Positions 15,602 to 23,622 of a stretch of 64,000 bases of DNA are shown here, piece after piece (within the stretch, counting starts at the first letter, position 1; each line of letters begins with the position of its first letter). Under the pieces are notes generated by a model. It did not search any database. It was not told the origin of the DNA and worked only from the letters and a program-made list of their open reading frames with translations. Position numbers and translations under genes: made by a program. Source of the stretch: Halopenitus sp041821145 (GTDB lineage: Archaea; Halobacteriota; Halobacteria; Halobacteriales; Haloferacaceae); assembly GCF_041821145.1 (NCBI RefSeq), contig NZ_JBGUBC010000010.1, positions 56,765-120,764 of the forward strand, given 5' to 3'.

Positions 15602-15868
15602 TCAAGACGCATACGTTCCAAGCGTCACCTGCTGGGTTTCAGCATCGTCCCCAGAAATCGAAGATTTCTGGTGTGCGAACGAATCGCGCAGCGATTCGTT
15701 AACGGCTTGGCTGTCTTGTGGCGCGGTCAAACGCGCCCCATCCTCAGCCGAGTCATCGTCGTTCGAGTGTTCTCTGGAACGACTCTCTCCGCTGAGGTAG
15801 CGGTCTGCAATGTTTATCGTCCCGTTCACGTCGGCTTGGTACTCACCGACCCAACAGCGATCATCAAT
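15602..15868 (-). pseudogene. tnpB: TnpB (IS1341-type) C-terminal relic
   Basis: Only the last ~85 residues remain. The minus strand reads DDRCWVGEYQADVNGTINIADRY, the end of the zinc ribbon and the last RuvC strand, then a polar tail ending DAETQQVTLGTYAS. Everything before the IDD is missing, and an in-frame TGA separates it from the kinase relic upstream. The tail is unlike that of the intact TnpB at 19697, so this was a different element. Beyond its stop lie omega-RNA-like hairpins. Confidence 0.8.
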
Positions 15869-16081
15869 TCAGCACTTGGAACCCTCGATGGGTCGCTCTC
15901 TGGTATCGCCTGCCATCGGCAATGTCACGATGAAAATGGCACCGTGAGGTTCGTTGTCTTTGATACGAACTTCGCCACTGTGTTCGATCGCGTTCCGGAT
16001 GCGGTTCTCCAAGAGTTGGCGAAGAGAGCTTCGATCATGCGAATTCAGGAGCCGATGGAGGGGTGAACAGAATATCTTCAC
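15869..16081 (-). pseudogene. Histidine-kinase ATPase-domain relic
   Basis: The minus strand reads LRQLLENRIRNAIEHSGE, the N-box of a haloarchaeal histidine kinase. It then jumps to NEPHGAIFIVTLPMAG, the last strand of the same domain. The whole middle with the G boxes is absent, so it cannot bind ATP normally. It lies 17 bp beyond the stop of the intact kinase ending at 16099 and reads in the same frame into the TnpB relic across a stop. This suggests deletion and fusion during insertion-element turnover. Confidence 0.7.
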
Positions 16082-16098
16082 AAATACTGTCGAACCGA

Positions 16099-19011
16099 TT
16101 AGTTTCCTGCTGGGAGTCGAATGGTGACCTCGTTTCCCCGTGGCTCGGTCGCCTCCACATCCACCACTCCATCTGAATGAGCGACTATCAAATTGACGAG
16201 CCAGAGGCCAATTCCACTGCCGTGGTACAGTGGCGTCATTTCTTCACCCTCCATGAGCACCTTATGTTCCATCTCAGGGATATGGGGGTTGTTATCGGCT
16301 ACGCTGATCTCAAGGGTATTGTCGCATACCTCCACCTGCACCTGAATCCGGGGACTATCAGTATCAGCATGGATGATAGCGTTCTGGAGAACCTCCTCAA
16401 TGGCTAGGGTGATTTCTGGGACTGCCCGAACAGTGGCCTCGCTCTGGATATCCATGGAGATTTCCGCGTCCGGGTATCTCTCTCGCATGTCGGAAACGAG
16501 TGTCGCCACTTCCTGCCCGATTTCGTGTGTGGTCGTTTCTGGTTGACTGGCGAGGAACTCAGTCACGTCGTGTTCCTTCTCGACGGTTTGAAGCAATTTC
16601 TGGCTACTTTTGAGAATTTTCGAGGCAGAGGACGCTATCTCACCCGTTGTGGCGTCTCTAATATTCTCAGCATAGCCCTCGATGACATTCATGTCATTAT
16701 TGAAGTTGTGTTGGAGGATTCGATCCACCATGTATATTTGTCTGAGGCGTTCGATCCGTCCCGTAATGTCACGGATGATACCGATGAATCCGATAACCTC
16801 GCCACTTGCATCCCTGAGATACGACATATTAATCTCGCCTGGGAACGTCTGTCCGGATTCCTTCTCGAAGGCAACGGTATGCGTGATCTTTGGATCGTCA
16901 ATGTGGTCCTCTATCGCCTCGCCCATTGCCTCAAATTCATCCTCGCTTTCGTACAGGTATCGAGTGGATTTACCCTCGATCGCTTCCAGTTCGTAGCCGA
17001 AGAGGTCTGTGAACGTTGGATTGGCATTGATGATTCGTCGATCCGCATCCTCGACGAGGATCGCATCTCGGATGCTGTCGAAGAGGGATTCGTATCGTTC
17101 TTTTGCCTCCGCGAGCTTCTCTTCGTACCGTTTTCGTTCAGTTTGGTCTCGAAGTGCGACTAAATCGGCAGGTTCACCCTCGTACTGAATGGTAGCAGCA
17201 CTGATATTTGCAACCCGCTGTTCGCCGTCTTTCGCGAGAAAGTGCGCATCGTACTGTGACGGGGGCGATTTTGACTCAGGATCAAGGCGCTGAAGGTACC
17301 GTTCTATAAGGCGATCCCGATCTTCTGGAGCGATGACTTCTAAAAACGGTTTGCCGAGCAGATCGGATTTCTCGTATCCTAACGTTTCCGTCACCTCTTG
17401 GTTCACAAACTTAATTTCTCCATCTTGGATGACAGTAATTACGTCGTGACTCTGTTCGACGAGCGTCGAATACTTTTCTTTCTCTGCTCTGAGTTCCCGT
17501 TCCCGTCGTTTTCGCTCGGTGATGTCGACGAACGATGACATTACCCCGATGGGTTCGCCCTCGTCATCTGTCAGGAGACTGGCCGCACCCCTGGCGTAAA
17601 ACGTTGAACCATCGGCCCGGACAGCCTCGAGTATACCTTCCCAATTCCCCTGCTCTTTCATCGTCTCCAAGCCGGATGCTGCTTTCTCGGGATCTTTCCA
17701 AAATTCTGTCACTGACCGTCCAATGACATCGTCTCTGTCATCGTACCCCCACATTTCGAGGGAGGCAGGATTCACGTTCGTCACCTCGCCGTCGAGATTC
17801 GCGACGGCAATTCCGCTCAGTGACGATTTAAACGCGTATTCGTACCGCAGGAGCTGTTTTTCCCGCTCTATGCGCTCGGTAATATCCTGGAACACGCCCC
17901 GAAGGACTGCCGCATTCCCCGAACCATCCGTTCGAACCTCACCATATGAACGGACATATCGGACCGTGTCGTCGGGACGGACGATACGGAGTTCACGATC
18001 GTATTCAGTCCCGTCTTCGATTGCCTCGTTGAACACCCTCCTGATCTCGTCGCGGTCCTCGGGGTGGTAAAACTCGAGTCCCTTTTCTATCGTCAGTTCG
18101 AAATCGTCCTCGACTCCGAGGATGGGACGAACCCCGTCTGACCACGAGAGCTCCTCCTTCTGGATATCGTACTCCCACACGCCGATATCGGCGATATCTT
18201 GGACGCGACGAAACAGGAATTCCTGCCGTTCGAGATCCTGCTCGCGCTCCTTGCGCTCGGTGATGTCCCGGACGTTCACCATAACTCCCTCGATAACCGG
18301 GTCGTCGAGGAGATTCCGACCCCTGACTTCGAGCCACCGCCAGGATCCATCGGCATGGCGCGCTCGGAACTCGACAGTGTGCTCTTGGTCTGGGTGTTCG
18401 AATAACTCCGTAAAGCCGGCTGTGGCCGTCGACTGATCGTCCGGATGGATATATTCGAAGGCATCGCGCTGCTTGAGTTCTTCGGGTGAGTAGCCCAGCA
18501 CGCGCTCGACTGCTGGTGATATATAGTCGACCTGTCCGTCTTCACCGACGATCATCACGTAATCGGACGCTTGATCGAGGATGGTTCTGAAGTACTCCCG
18601 AATGCGCTCGACTTCTTGATCACTCCGCGCCTGGTTTACGGCGTTGATGATTCGATTCGCCAAAATCGTGTACTGCTCAGTCCCAGGTTCTTTCTGGAGG
18701 TAATCGGTGACGCCCGCTGAGATGGCCTCGCTCGCGATTTCCTCCGAGCCCTTGCCCGTGTAGAGAATGAACGGAATCGTTGGGTGTTCTTCTTGGACGA
18801 GGTCTAGGAACTCTATGCCGTTGTATCCGGGCATATCGTAGTCCGAGACGATACAATCGATGTCGCGGTCGACCAAAATCTCCAGTCCCTCCTCGGGGCT
18901 GGTCGCGGTATAAACCTCAATCTGCTCGTCTTCACGCTGAAGGTACGTCGCCACCATCTCACCGAAATCCGCCTCATCGTCGACGTGAAGGACGTGTATC
19001 GGCGGTTCCAT
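16099..19011 (-). CDS. REC-PAS(x5) hybrid sensor histidine kinase
   Basis: This 970-residue cytoplasmic kinase has a receiver domain at 1-125 (phospho-acceptor D57 in CIVSDYDMPG, K107 in DYLQK). Five PAS or PAC units follow at about 140-255, 265-380, 390-500, 510-630 and 640-760. The histidine motif is RILQHNFNNDMNVIEGYAEN, with the N-box at EEVLQNAIIHA. The G1 box reads VADNNPHIP where DNGPGI is usual, which may weaken ATP turnover. The G2 box is GSGIGLWLV. There are no membrane helices. PAS2-PAS4 closely resemble those of the kinase at 43065. A TATA-like TTTTATAT lies about 45 bp upstream. Confidence 0.88.
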   Translation of the reverse strand: MEPPIHVLHVDDEADFGEMVATYLQREDEQIEVYTATSPEEGLEILVDRDIDCIVSDYDMPGYNGIEFLDLVQEEHPTIPFILYTGKGSEEIASEAISAGVTDYLQKEPGTEQYTILANRIINAVNQARSDQEVERIREYFRTILDQASDYVMIVGEDGQVDYISPAVERVLGYSPEELKQRDAFEYIHPDDQSTATAGFTELFEHPDQEHTVEFRARHADGSWRWLEVRGRNLLDDPVIEGVMVNVRDITERKEREQDLERQEFLFRRVQDIADIGVWEYDIQKEELSWSDGVRPILGVEDDFELTIEKGLEFYHPEDRDEIRRVFNEAIEDGTEYDRELRIVRPDDTVRYVRSYGEVRTDGSGNAAVLRGVFQDITERIEREKQLLRYEYAFKSSLSGIAVANLDGEVTNVNPASLEMWGYDDRDDVIGRSVTEFWKDPEKAASGLETMKEQGNWEGILEAVRADGSTFYARGAASLLTDDEGEPIGVMSSFVDITERKRRERELRAEKEKYSTLVEQSHDVITVIQDGEIKFVNQEVTETLGYEKSDLLGKPFLEVIAPEDRDRLIERYLQRLDPESKSPPSQYDAHFLAKDGEQRVANISAATIQYEGEPADLVALRDQTERKRYEEKLAEAKERYESLFDSIRDAILVEDADRRIINANPTFTDLFGYELEAIEGKSTRYLYESEDEFEAMGEAIEDHIDDPKITHTVAFEKESGQTFPGEINMSYLRDASGEVIGFIGIIRDITGRIERLRQIYMVDRILQHNFNNDMNVIEGYAENIRDATTGEIASSASKILKSSQKLLQTVEKEHDVTEFLASQPETTTHEIGQEVATLVSDMRERYPDAEISMDIQSEATVRAVPEITLAIEEVLQNAIIHADTDSPRIQVQVEVCDNTLEISVADNNPHIPEMEHKVLMEGEEMTPLYHGSGIGLWLVNLIVAHSDGVVDVEATEPRGNEVTIRLPAGN

Positions 19012-19073
19012 AATTCATGTGAGTGCGTCAATCGGTTAGTTCTTGCCGTCATATAAAATCTTTAACTATAATT

Positions 19074-19102
19074 TGCCTTCCCGCCAGTGCGTCTGGAAGG
19101 CA
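19074..19102. repeat. 8-bp inverted repeat upstream of the REC-PAS kinase promoter
   Basis: TGCCTTCC at 19074-19081 pairs with GGAAGGCA at 19095-19102, upstream of an AT-rich promoter-like stretch (19050-19072). It could be an operator for the minus-strand kinase. Confidence 0.35.
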
Positions 19103-19170
19103 GGTACGCACGTTCTATTCAGCAGGTTCAGATCCTATTTATCCGGGTTACGTCAGTAACGTCCTGCAAG

Positions 19171-19192
19171 ATACAGAGGATAGATACAGCAC
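19171..19192. repeat. 22-bp imperfect repeat, left copy
   Basis: This copy matches 21007-21028 at 19 of 22 positions (core cagaggatRgatRcagcac). The two copies bracket a small membrane gene and the intact tnpB, in the same orientation, 1.8 kb apart. Confidence 0.55.
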
Positions 19193-19238
19193 CCAGTAGT
19201 AAAAAATGTCTACGATAGAGATAGTATAGCGGCTGGAT

Positions 19239-19454
19239 TCAAAGTTTGATAGCGATTGTTTCAACTGCCAAGACGAACCGATAGAAAAGATACACCACAA
19301 ATAGGAGTATGCCAACTTCAACGATACTGATCCATACTGAGATCGGCCTAATGAGGCTCTGCATGACGACAAATCCATAAGCGAGACTAGCAACAAAAAG
19401 TACGAGTATCAACCCAATTACCGACGTGGGGACTTCGAACTCTCCAAATTCCAT
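19239..19454 (-). CDS. Hypothetical small membrane protein, 71 residues
   Basis: The sequence begins MEFGEFEVPTSVIGLILVL and holds two long hydrophobic stretches (about residues 11-33 and 40-66). No family is recognised. It lies inside the span bracketed by the 22-bp repeats together with tnpB, so it may be cargo or a bystander. Codon use looks more AT-rich than the flanks. Confidence 0.5.
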   Translation of the reverse strand: MEFGEFEVPTSVIGLILVLFVASLAYGFVVMQSLIRPISVWISIVEVGILLFVVYLFYRFVLAVETIAIKL

Positions 19455-19530
19455 ACGGCTGGATAGTTCGCCTCTTTACAAAATAGACCCGGTAACTCAA
19501 ACAGAGACTTACTTTTCTTCCGCAGTTTGG

Positions 19531-19635
19531 TTCTGTTATATTCGCGCACTGCATTCAGCAGCGTCGAATTTACCAGATCATAGACGAGAATGCCCCTTCC
19601 TCAAGGAGCAAGTGTAGCGAGCGAGTAGGGAGGGG
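19531..19635. repeat. Echoes of the tnpB 3' end lying upstream of tnpB
   Basis: Bases 19619-19635 (gagcgagtagggagggg) match the tnpB stop region 20950-20966 at 16 of 17 positions. Bases 19531-19558 (ttctgtta... tgcattcag) resemble 20983-21010 just after tnpB. The order is reversed on the two sides. They look like relics of an earlier related element. Confidence 0.45.
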
Positions 19636-19674
19636 ATGAATCGCCGCACGCCAGTACAAACCATTAAATGAACA

Positions 19675-19693
19675 TATCTCTAACCAAGAGATA
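19675..19693 (+). promoter_or_regulatory. Stem-loop abutting the tnpB start codon
   Basis: TATCTCT pairs with AGAGATA around AACCA, ending 3 bp before the tnpB ATG. It could hide the start from ribosomes, or be a left-end hairpin of the element. Confidence 0.45.
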
Positions 19694-19696
19694 GCG

Positions 19697-20959
19697 ATGG
19701 AATACAGTCACCGCTACCACGCGTACCCGACACAAGAGGTAGCGGAGCGACTCGACTCTCACATCGACGTTCATCGCCAAGCGTACAACCACACACGCTA
19801 CGAATACTCCCACCTTCGGGAGGACACCGACACCATCGGGTCGGCGTACAACCATCATGCCCGACTCACTGACTGGAAAACCGAGTTCCCCGTGTTCAAA
19901 GAGGTTCACTCCAAAGCACTTCAACGAACCGTCACACGGTTCTACCAGAATCTCTCGAACCTCTCCAAGCAGAAAGCGAACGGTCGTAAGGTCGGGAGGC
20001 TCAAATGGAAGTCTCCACGGGAGTTCCAGAGTATGACGTATTCGCAGTCTGGCTTCGAACTCAAAAACACGAGTGGCCGCAACGCAACTCTCTGGCTCTC
20101 CAAAATCGGAGACATCAACATCCGCTACCACCGCGAAATCCCTGATGAAGCGTCCATCAAAGAGATCACAATCAAAAAGGAGACGACCGGCGACTGGTTC
20201 GTCTCGTTCGGCCTCGAAACCGACGACGCCGACCCGCCCGAGAAACCGGATGTGGACTCGCTCGACACGAGCAATAGTGTCGGTATCGACCTCGGCATCC
20301 TCAGCTACGTCCACACGTCAGACGCCAAGACCGTGGATTGGCTCGACCTCGAAGACGAGTACGACCGACTCCGCCGCGAACAACGTAAGTTGTCGCGGAA
20401 GAAGAAAGGGTCGAACAACTGGGAGAAACAACGCCGGAACGTGGCGAAAGTCACGCGTTACATCCAGCGGAAGGTGCTGGACTACCAGCACAAGATAACG
20501 ACGTGGCTCGTCCGCGAATACGACGCCGTGTTCGTCGAAGACTTAGACGTGAAAGGAATGTTGGAACAGTCGCATAACGCTCGCAACAAGCAGGATGCGG
20601 CATGGCGGCAATTCATCACGCTCCTCGAATACAAGAGCGATTTGTACGGCTGTCACGTCGTGCAGGTCGACCCCAAAGGGACGACAAAAGAGTGTGCGGC
20701 GTGTGGTGTAGAGACAGCGAAACCCATCTGGGTACGCGAGCATTCGTGCCCGTCATGTGAGTTTGAATGTGCTCGTGATGCGAACGCGGCGATGAACGTC
20801 CTGCAACGCGGCTTTTCTGAACTAGGGCTGGGATGGCCCGAAGACACGCCTGTGGAGACTGCGCTCCCTACGGACACCACTACGGTGTCTGCAAAGCGCG
20901 TCGTCGAAACAGGAAGCCCAACCCTCAAGGAACGAACGGCGTCAGCCGTGAGCGAGTAG
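19697..20959 (+). CDS. tnpB: TnpB, IS200/IS605 (IS1341-type) RNA-guided endonuclease-like protein
   Basis: This is an intact 420-residue TnpB. RuvC residues are D198 (GIDLGI), E281 (VFVEDLDV) and D361 (ARDANAAMN). The zinc ribbon has C333, C336, C351 and C354. An N-terminal HTH-like region precedes residue 110. Members of this family are guided by an omega RNA overlapping the tnpB 3' end and cut DNA next to a short motif. No tnpA is adjacent, so the element cannot move alone. A small hairpin at 20937-20949 (ACGGC/GCCGT) and a GTTCAC after the stop may belong to the guide scaffold. Confidence 0.93.
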   Translation: MEYSHRYHAYPTQEVAERLDSHIDVHRQAYNHTRYEYSHLREDTDTIGSAYNHHARLTDWKTEFPVFKEVHSKALQRTVTRFYQNLSNLSKQKANGRKVGRLKWKSPREFQSMTYSQSGFELKNTSGRNATLWLSKIGDINIRYHREIPDEASIKEITIKKETTGDWFVSFGLETDDADPPEKPDVDSLDTSNSVGIDLGILSYVHTSDAKTVDWLDLEDEYDRLRREQRKLSRKKKGSNNWEKQRRNVAKVTRYIQRKVLDYQHKITTWLVREYDAVFVEDLDVKGMLEQSHNARNKQDAAWRQFITLLEYKSDLYGCHVVQVDPKGTTKECAACGVETAKPIWVREHSCPSCEFECARDANAAMNVLQRGFSELGLGWPEDTPVETALPTDTTTVSAKRVVETGSPTLKERTASAVSE

Positions 20960-21001
20960 GGTGGGGTAGTTCACCTCTCTTCGTTCTGTTACAAGAGCCG
21001 C

Positions 21002-21028
21002 GCTGCATTCAGAGGATGGATGCAGCAC
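21002..21028. repeat. Hairpin plus right copy of the 22-bp repeat after tnpB
   Basis: GCTGCAT at 21002-21008 pairs with ATGCAGC at 21020-21026. Bases 21007-21028 match the copy at 19171-19192. It sits 43 bp past the tnpB stop and may be near the right end of the element. Confidence 0.5.
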
Positions 21029-21155
21029 TTGGCAACAGTTTATTGCAACTACTCTATTCTGAAACTGCTATTCTGTGGAACGTGCGTATTGAGCAATGGA
21101 ACGTTCTATCCACACATCAACACGTATTTCGGACCGGTTGAACATATCTGCCCAT

Positions 21156-21419
21156 ATGCCCTCCACTACCCCCTTCATTGATTCGGTTACTGGAGAACTG
21201 GATAGAGCCCAAGTTCTCTCGGAAGCGATCCCGATCGGTAAACTCATCGGCCTATTCGTCACTCTCAGCCTCGTGCCCTTTGGTCTCGTGTTTCTTGCAC
21301 TTGGCAGCTCACCTGTGGGTGAGGTACTGGTCATATTGGGCCAGTTCATCCTCGCAGTCGGGACTGGTATCGTGCTCATGTACGTCGTCGCTCGTGGAAC
21401 GCAGTTGTCCGGTGAGTGA
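21156..21419 (+). CDS. Hypothetical two-helix membrane protein, 87 residues
   Basis: Two hydrophobic helices, IGLFVTLSLVPFGLVFLAL and VLVILGQFILAVGTGIVLMY, are separated by a short loop. The N-terminus (MPSTTPFIDSVTGELDRA) is polar. An in-frame start at 21096 would add 20 residues. No family is recognised. It is followed 30 bp later by another small membrane gene, possibly as a pair. Confidence 0.5.
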   Translation: MPSTTPFIDSVTGELDRAQVLSEAIPIGKLIGLFVTLSLVPFGLVFLALGSSPVGEVLVILGQFILAVGTGIVLMYVVARGTQLSGE

Positions 21420-21449
21420 GTCTCCGACACGGACCGGTTCGGCTATCTG

Positions 21450-21698
21450 ATGGTTTTTGTTTGGTGGACAGCCGTCGAACGACGAGACTCGTATACGCAC
21501 CTCCTCGAGGGGTTTGTCGGAGTCACCACAGCCCTGTTCACGGGATTGCTGTGGACAGTTCAATTCATACGATTCTGGGGGGTTGAGATGGCATCAACCC
21601 GAACAATTGCATTCCTCATTGTATTCGTGCTTGGAGCTGTTTCCCTAGCAGGCGTCCTCACAGGAATTCCCCTGATGTACACTCGACGTCGGCTGTGA
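21450..21698 (+). CDS. Hypothetical membrane protein, 82 residues
   Basis: The sequence has two hydrophobic segments (GVTTALFTGLLWTVQFI and AFLIVFVLGAVSLAGVLTG) and a basic C-terminus (MYTRRRL). An internal Met at residue 47 (MASTRTIAF) could be a shorter start leaving one helix. No family is recognised. Confidence 0.4.
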   Translation: MVFVWWTAVERRDSYTHLLEGFVGVTTALFTGLLWTVQFIRFWGVEMASTRTIAFLIVFVLGAVSLAGVLTGIPLMYTRRRL

Positions 21699-21827
21699 TC
21701 GTTCACAGACCGAGTCTGTCTCAACAAAAACGGTTCATCGCGATACGTCTGGGTTTCTATTCTCTTCTTACCGGATGTATCGCTCCACCCCGAGCTAGAG
21801 AACAAATCACAGTAGTTTTTGAGAGGG

Positions 21828-22055
21828 ATGGCTCTGTTCCATACAGAGATGCCCTCTGAGAAAGTCTGTCCGGATTGTGAGGAACTATTAGAGCAGATGA
21901 AGCTGCAAGGAACCGACGCCCTTGGAGAGCTTTCCATTGTCTCAGAATCGCCAGAAGACGGATTCCTTAGCAGCATACGAGTAGACGAAATCCTCACGCC
22001 GGTCCCATACGTGTGTCCCGAATGCCGACGAACTCTCTTGTACGCCGAAGAGTAA
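21828..22055 (+). CDS. Hypothetical zinc-ribbon protein, 75 residues
   Basis: Two knuckles, CPDC near the N-terminus (SEKVCPDCEELLEQM) and CPEC near the C-terminus (YVCPECRRTLLYAEE), suit one zinc. The middle is acidic. The ATG at 21828 was preferred over an upstream TTG. No function is assigned. The following 400 bp hold no gene. Confidence 0.55.
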   Translation: MALFHTEMPSEKVCPDCEELLEQMKLQGTDALGELSIVSESPEDGFLSSIRVDEILTPVPYVCPECRRTLLYAEE

Positions 22056-22454
22056 TCGATAGGCGAGTCTCCTACATAGACCGATCTCGACCGCCTCGAT
22101 CAAACCAGCCCCTCGTGCAAGACTCGCGCTTTGTATCTTGCACGCGAGTCTTGACAAGACTTGGATAGGCAGAGCGTGCGAATCTTTCTATGACACGCTC
22201 ACACTATGCTGTCCACTCGACCCCCGCTATTCGATCCTCGGTTCCGACAGAGTGTCGGAACACTCGTCACTCACGGGAAGGCGGGGGTATGCGCTCGTAT
22301 CTCTATCACGTGCCGATTCTCAGGAGTTCGTGACGGTGCCATCGTCGTGGATCGGGTCATCCGATCACCTCCTTTTCACTCTCGCTCTCCCTCATTCCCG
22401 TCGTCCCCATTCCTGTCCTCTATCACTCCTGTCCCGCCTTACTTTCGCTCTTCC
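22056..22454. other. Non-coding gap with two perfect hairpins and a pyrimidine-rich tract
   Basis: No credible gene was found. CAAGACTCGCG at 22118-22128 pairs with CGCGAGTCTTG at 22143-22153. GTTCCGACA at 22241-22249 pairs with TGTCGGAAC at 22253-22261 around a 3-base loop. From about 22368 to 22454 the plus strand is almost only C and T, so a transcript of the minus-strand zinc-finger gene would have a purine-rich 3' tail. The hairpins might be a structured RNA or terminators. Confidence 0.5.
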
Positions 22455-22610
22455 TCACTCCTGCCCTCCACCACGCATCGTTGCAGCACACTCGGTACAG
22501 AACCCGGTTTCCTCGTCGTAGTGGGTCGTACACACGAGTGCCCCACACTGGGAACAGTGGTGCTCGGCGAGTGCCGTCTCACAGATCTGACAGAGGGTTT
22601 CGAGGCTCAT
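22455..22610 (-). CDS. Small two-site zinc-finger protein, 51 residues
   Basis: The 51 residues contain CQIC, HCSQCG, CTTHYDEE and GFCTEC, eight potential ligands in a cross-brace order like HIT-type or B-box fingers. This could bind two zinc ions. Met at 22610 was chosen as start because the sequence upstream in frame is not conserved-looking and overlaps the divergent permease gene. It is divergent from the TauE-type permease with 66 bp between starts. Function is unknown; protein-protein contact is the usual role of such folds. Confidence 0.7.
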   Translation of the reverse strand: MSLETLCQICETALAEHHCSQCGALVCTTHYDEETGFCTECAATMRGGGQE

Positions 22611-22676
22611 GAAGAGGTATCCGCCGAGATCTACCACCCCATACCGTTTATAAATTCGCCGGCCGACTCCTGACGT

Positions 22677-23462
22677 GTGCCGTTTGGATTCGCGCCGGAA
22701 CTGGCCGCTGGGATCGTCGTGGTCGTATTCGTCGCCGGCGCAGTGAACGGACTCGCAGGATTCGGGTTCGCACTGGTTGGAACGATGGCGCTGGCGACGG
22801 CCATCGATCCAGCCACGGCCGTCGTGTTCATGATCGCCCCGATTCTCGCCGTGAATCTGTCCTTGGTCCGCGATCTTTCGCCCGCGCAACTCCGATCATG
22901 TGGGCGCCAGTTCGCACCGCTGATTCTCGCGGCGCTCGTCGGTACCCTCGCCGGCCTCGTCGTCCTCGACCGCGTCCCACAGGGACCACTGAAAGTGGGT
23001 CTCGGCGTGGTGTCACTGTCCTTCGTCGCGAGTGCTCAGAAAACGGTCCCGATTCCCGGACTCGATCGGGCCAGATCGGGCTGTTTCGTCGAAACGCCGT
23101 CCGCGATGGTCGGCGTCGGTGCCGTCTCCGGGCTGGTGTTCGGCGGGACGAACGTCGGCGTGCAACTCATCGCGTATCTCCGGAGTTGTGATCTCTCCCA
23201 CAGCATGTTCATCGGCGTCGTCGCGATGGTCTTTCTCGGGCTCAACGGCGTCCGCATCGGTGCGGCGGGCGTTCTCGGGCTGTACCCGAGTGGCGCGGTC
23301 GCGCTCGCCTCCGCCCTCGCAGCAGCCCCGGCCGTAGTCGGAGTTGCGATCGGGACGCGACTCAGGTCGACCGTCAGCGAACACCACCGGCGGGTCGCGG
23401 TGCTTGCGCTGTTGACCGTGATCGGGATCCGACTGGTTCTTGGCGGTCTCGGGATCGCCTGA
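22677..23462 (+). CDS. TauE/SafE-family membrane permease
   Basis: This 261-residue protein has about seven or eight hydrophobic helices and the family repeats GLAGFGFALVGTMAL near the N-terminus and GAVSGLVFGGTNVGVQL in the second half. Members export sulfite, sulfoacetate or other small anions, but the substrate here is not evident. It uses a GTG start at 22677, the first start in frame. A polar segment with DRARSGCF lies between the two halves. Confidence 0.85.
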   Translation: MPFGFAPELAAGIVVVVFVAGAVNGLAGFGFALVGTMALATAIDPATAVVFMIAPILAVNLSLVRDLSPAQLRSCGRQFAPLILAALVGTLAGLVVLDRVPQGPLKVGLGVVSLSFVASAQKTVPIPGLDRARSGCFVETPSAMVGVGAVSGLVFGGTNVGVQLIAYLRSCDLSHSMFIGVVAMVFLGLNGVRIGAAGVLGLYPSGAVALASALAAAPAVVGVAIGTRLRSTVSEHHRRVAVLALLTVIGIRLVLGGLGIA

Positions 23463-23573
23463 CCGGCCATCCAGCGTCGTCTCGGAGACGATGACCCGAC
23501 TGAATCGATCGTTGCGATCGAACACGTCCGGATGGCTGTCGTTGACTCTCCCGCCCCTCCCGGAGCAGAAATC

Positions 23574-23585
23574 CGAACATGTTCG
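23574..23585. promoter_or_regulatory. CGAACATGTTCG palindrome upstream of a membrane gene
   Basis: This perfect 12-bp palindrome lies 5 bp before GGATTTAAC, a TATA-like box about 24 bp from the ATG at 23623. The same sequence recurs at 24262 before the nos cluster. It resembles the CGAA...TTCG inverted repeats described at haloarchaeal denitrification promoters. An activator site is inferred. Confidence 0.6.
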
Positions 23586-23622
23586 AAGGGGGATTTAACG
23601 GCCACGAGTCTCTATTGTCTCC

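Noticed and set aside
22611..22889. Extended start of the small zinc-finger protein
   Set aside because: The added residues overlap the divergent permease gene and are low-complexity, basic and unlike the conserved finger.
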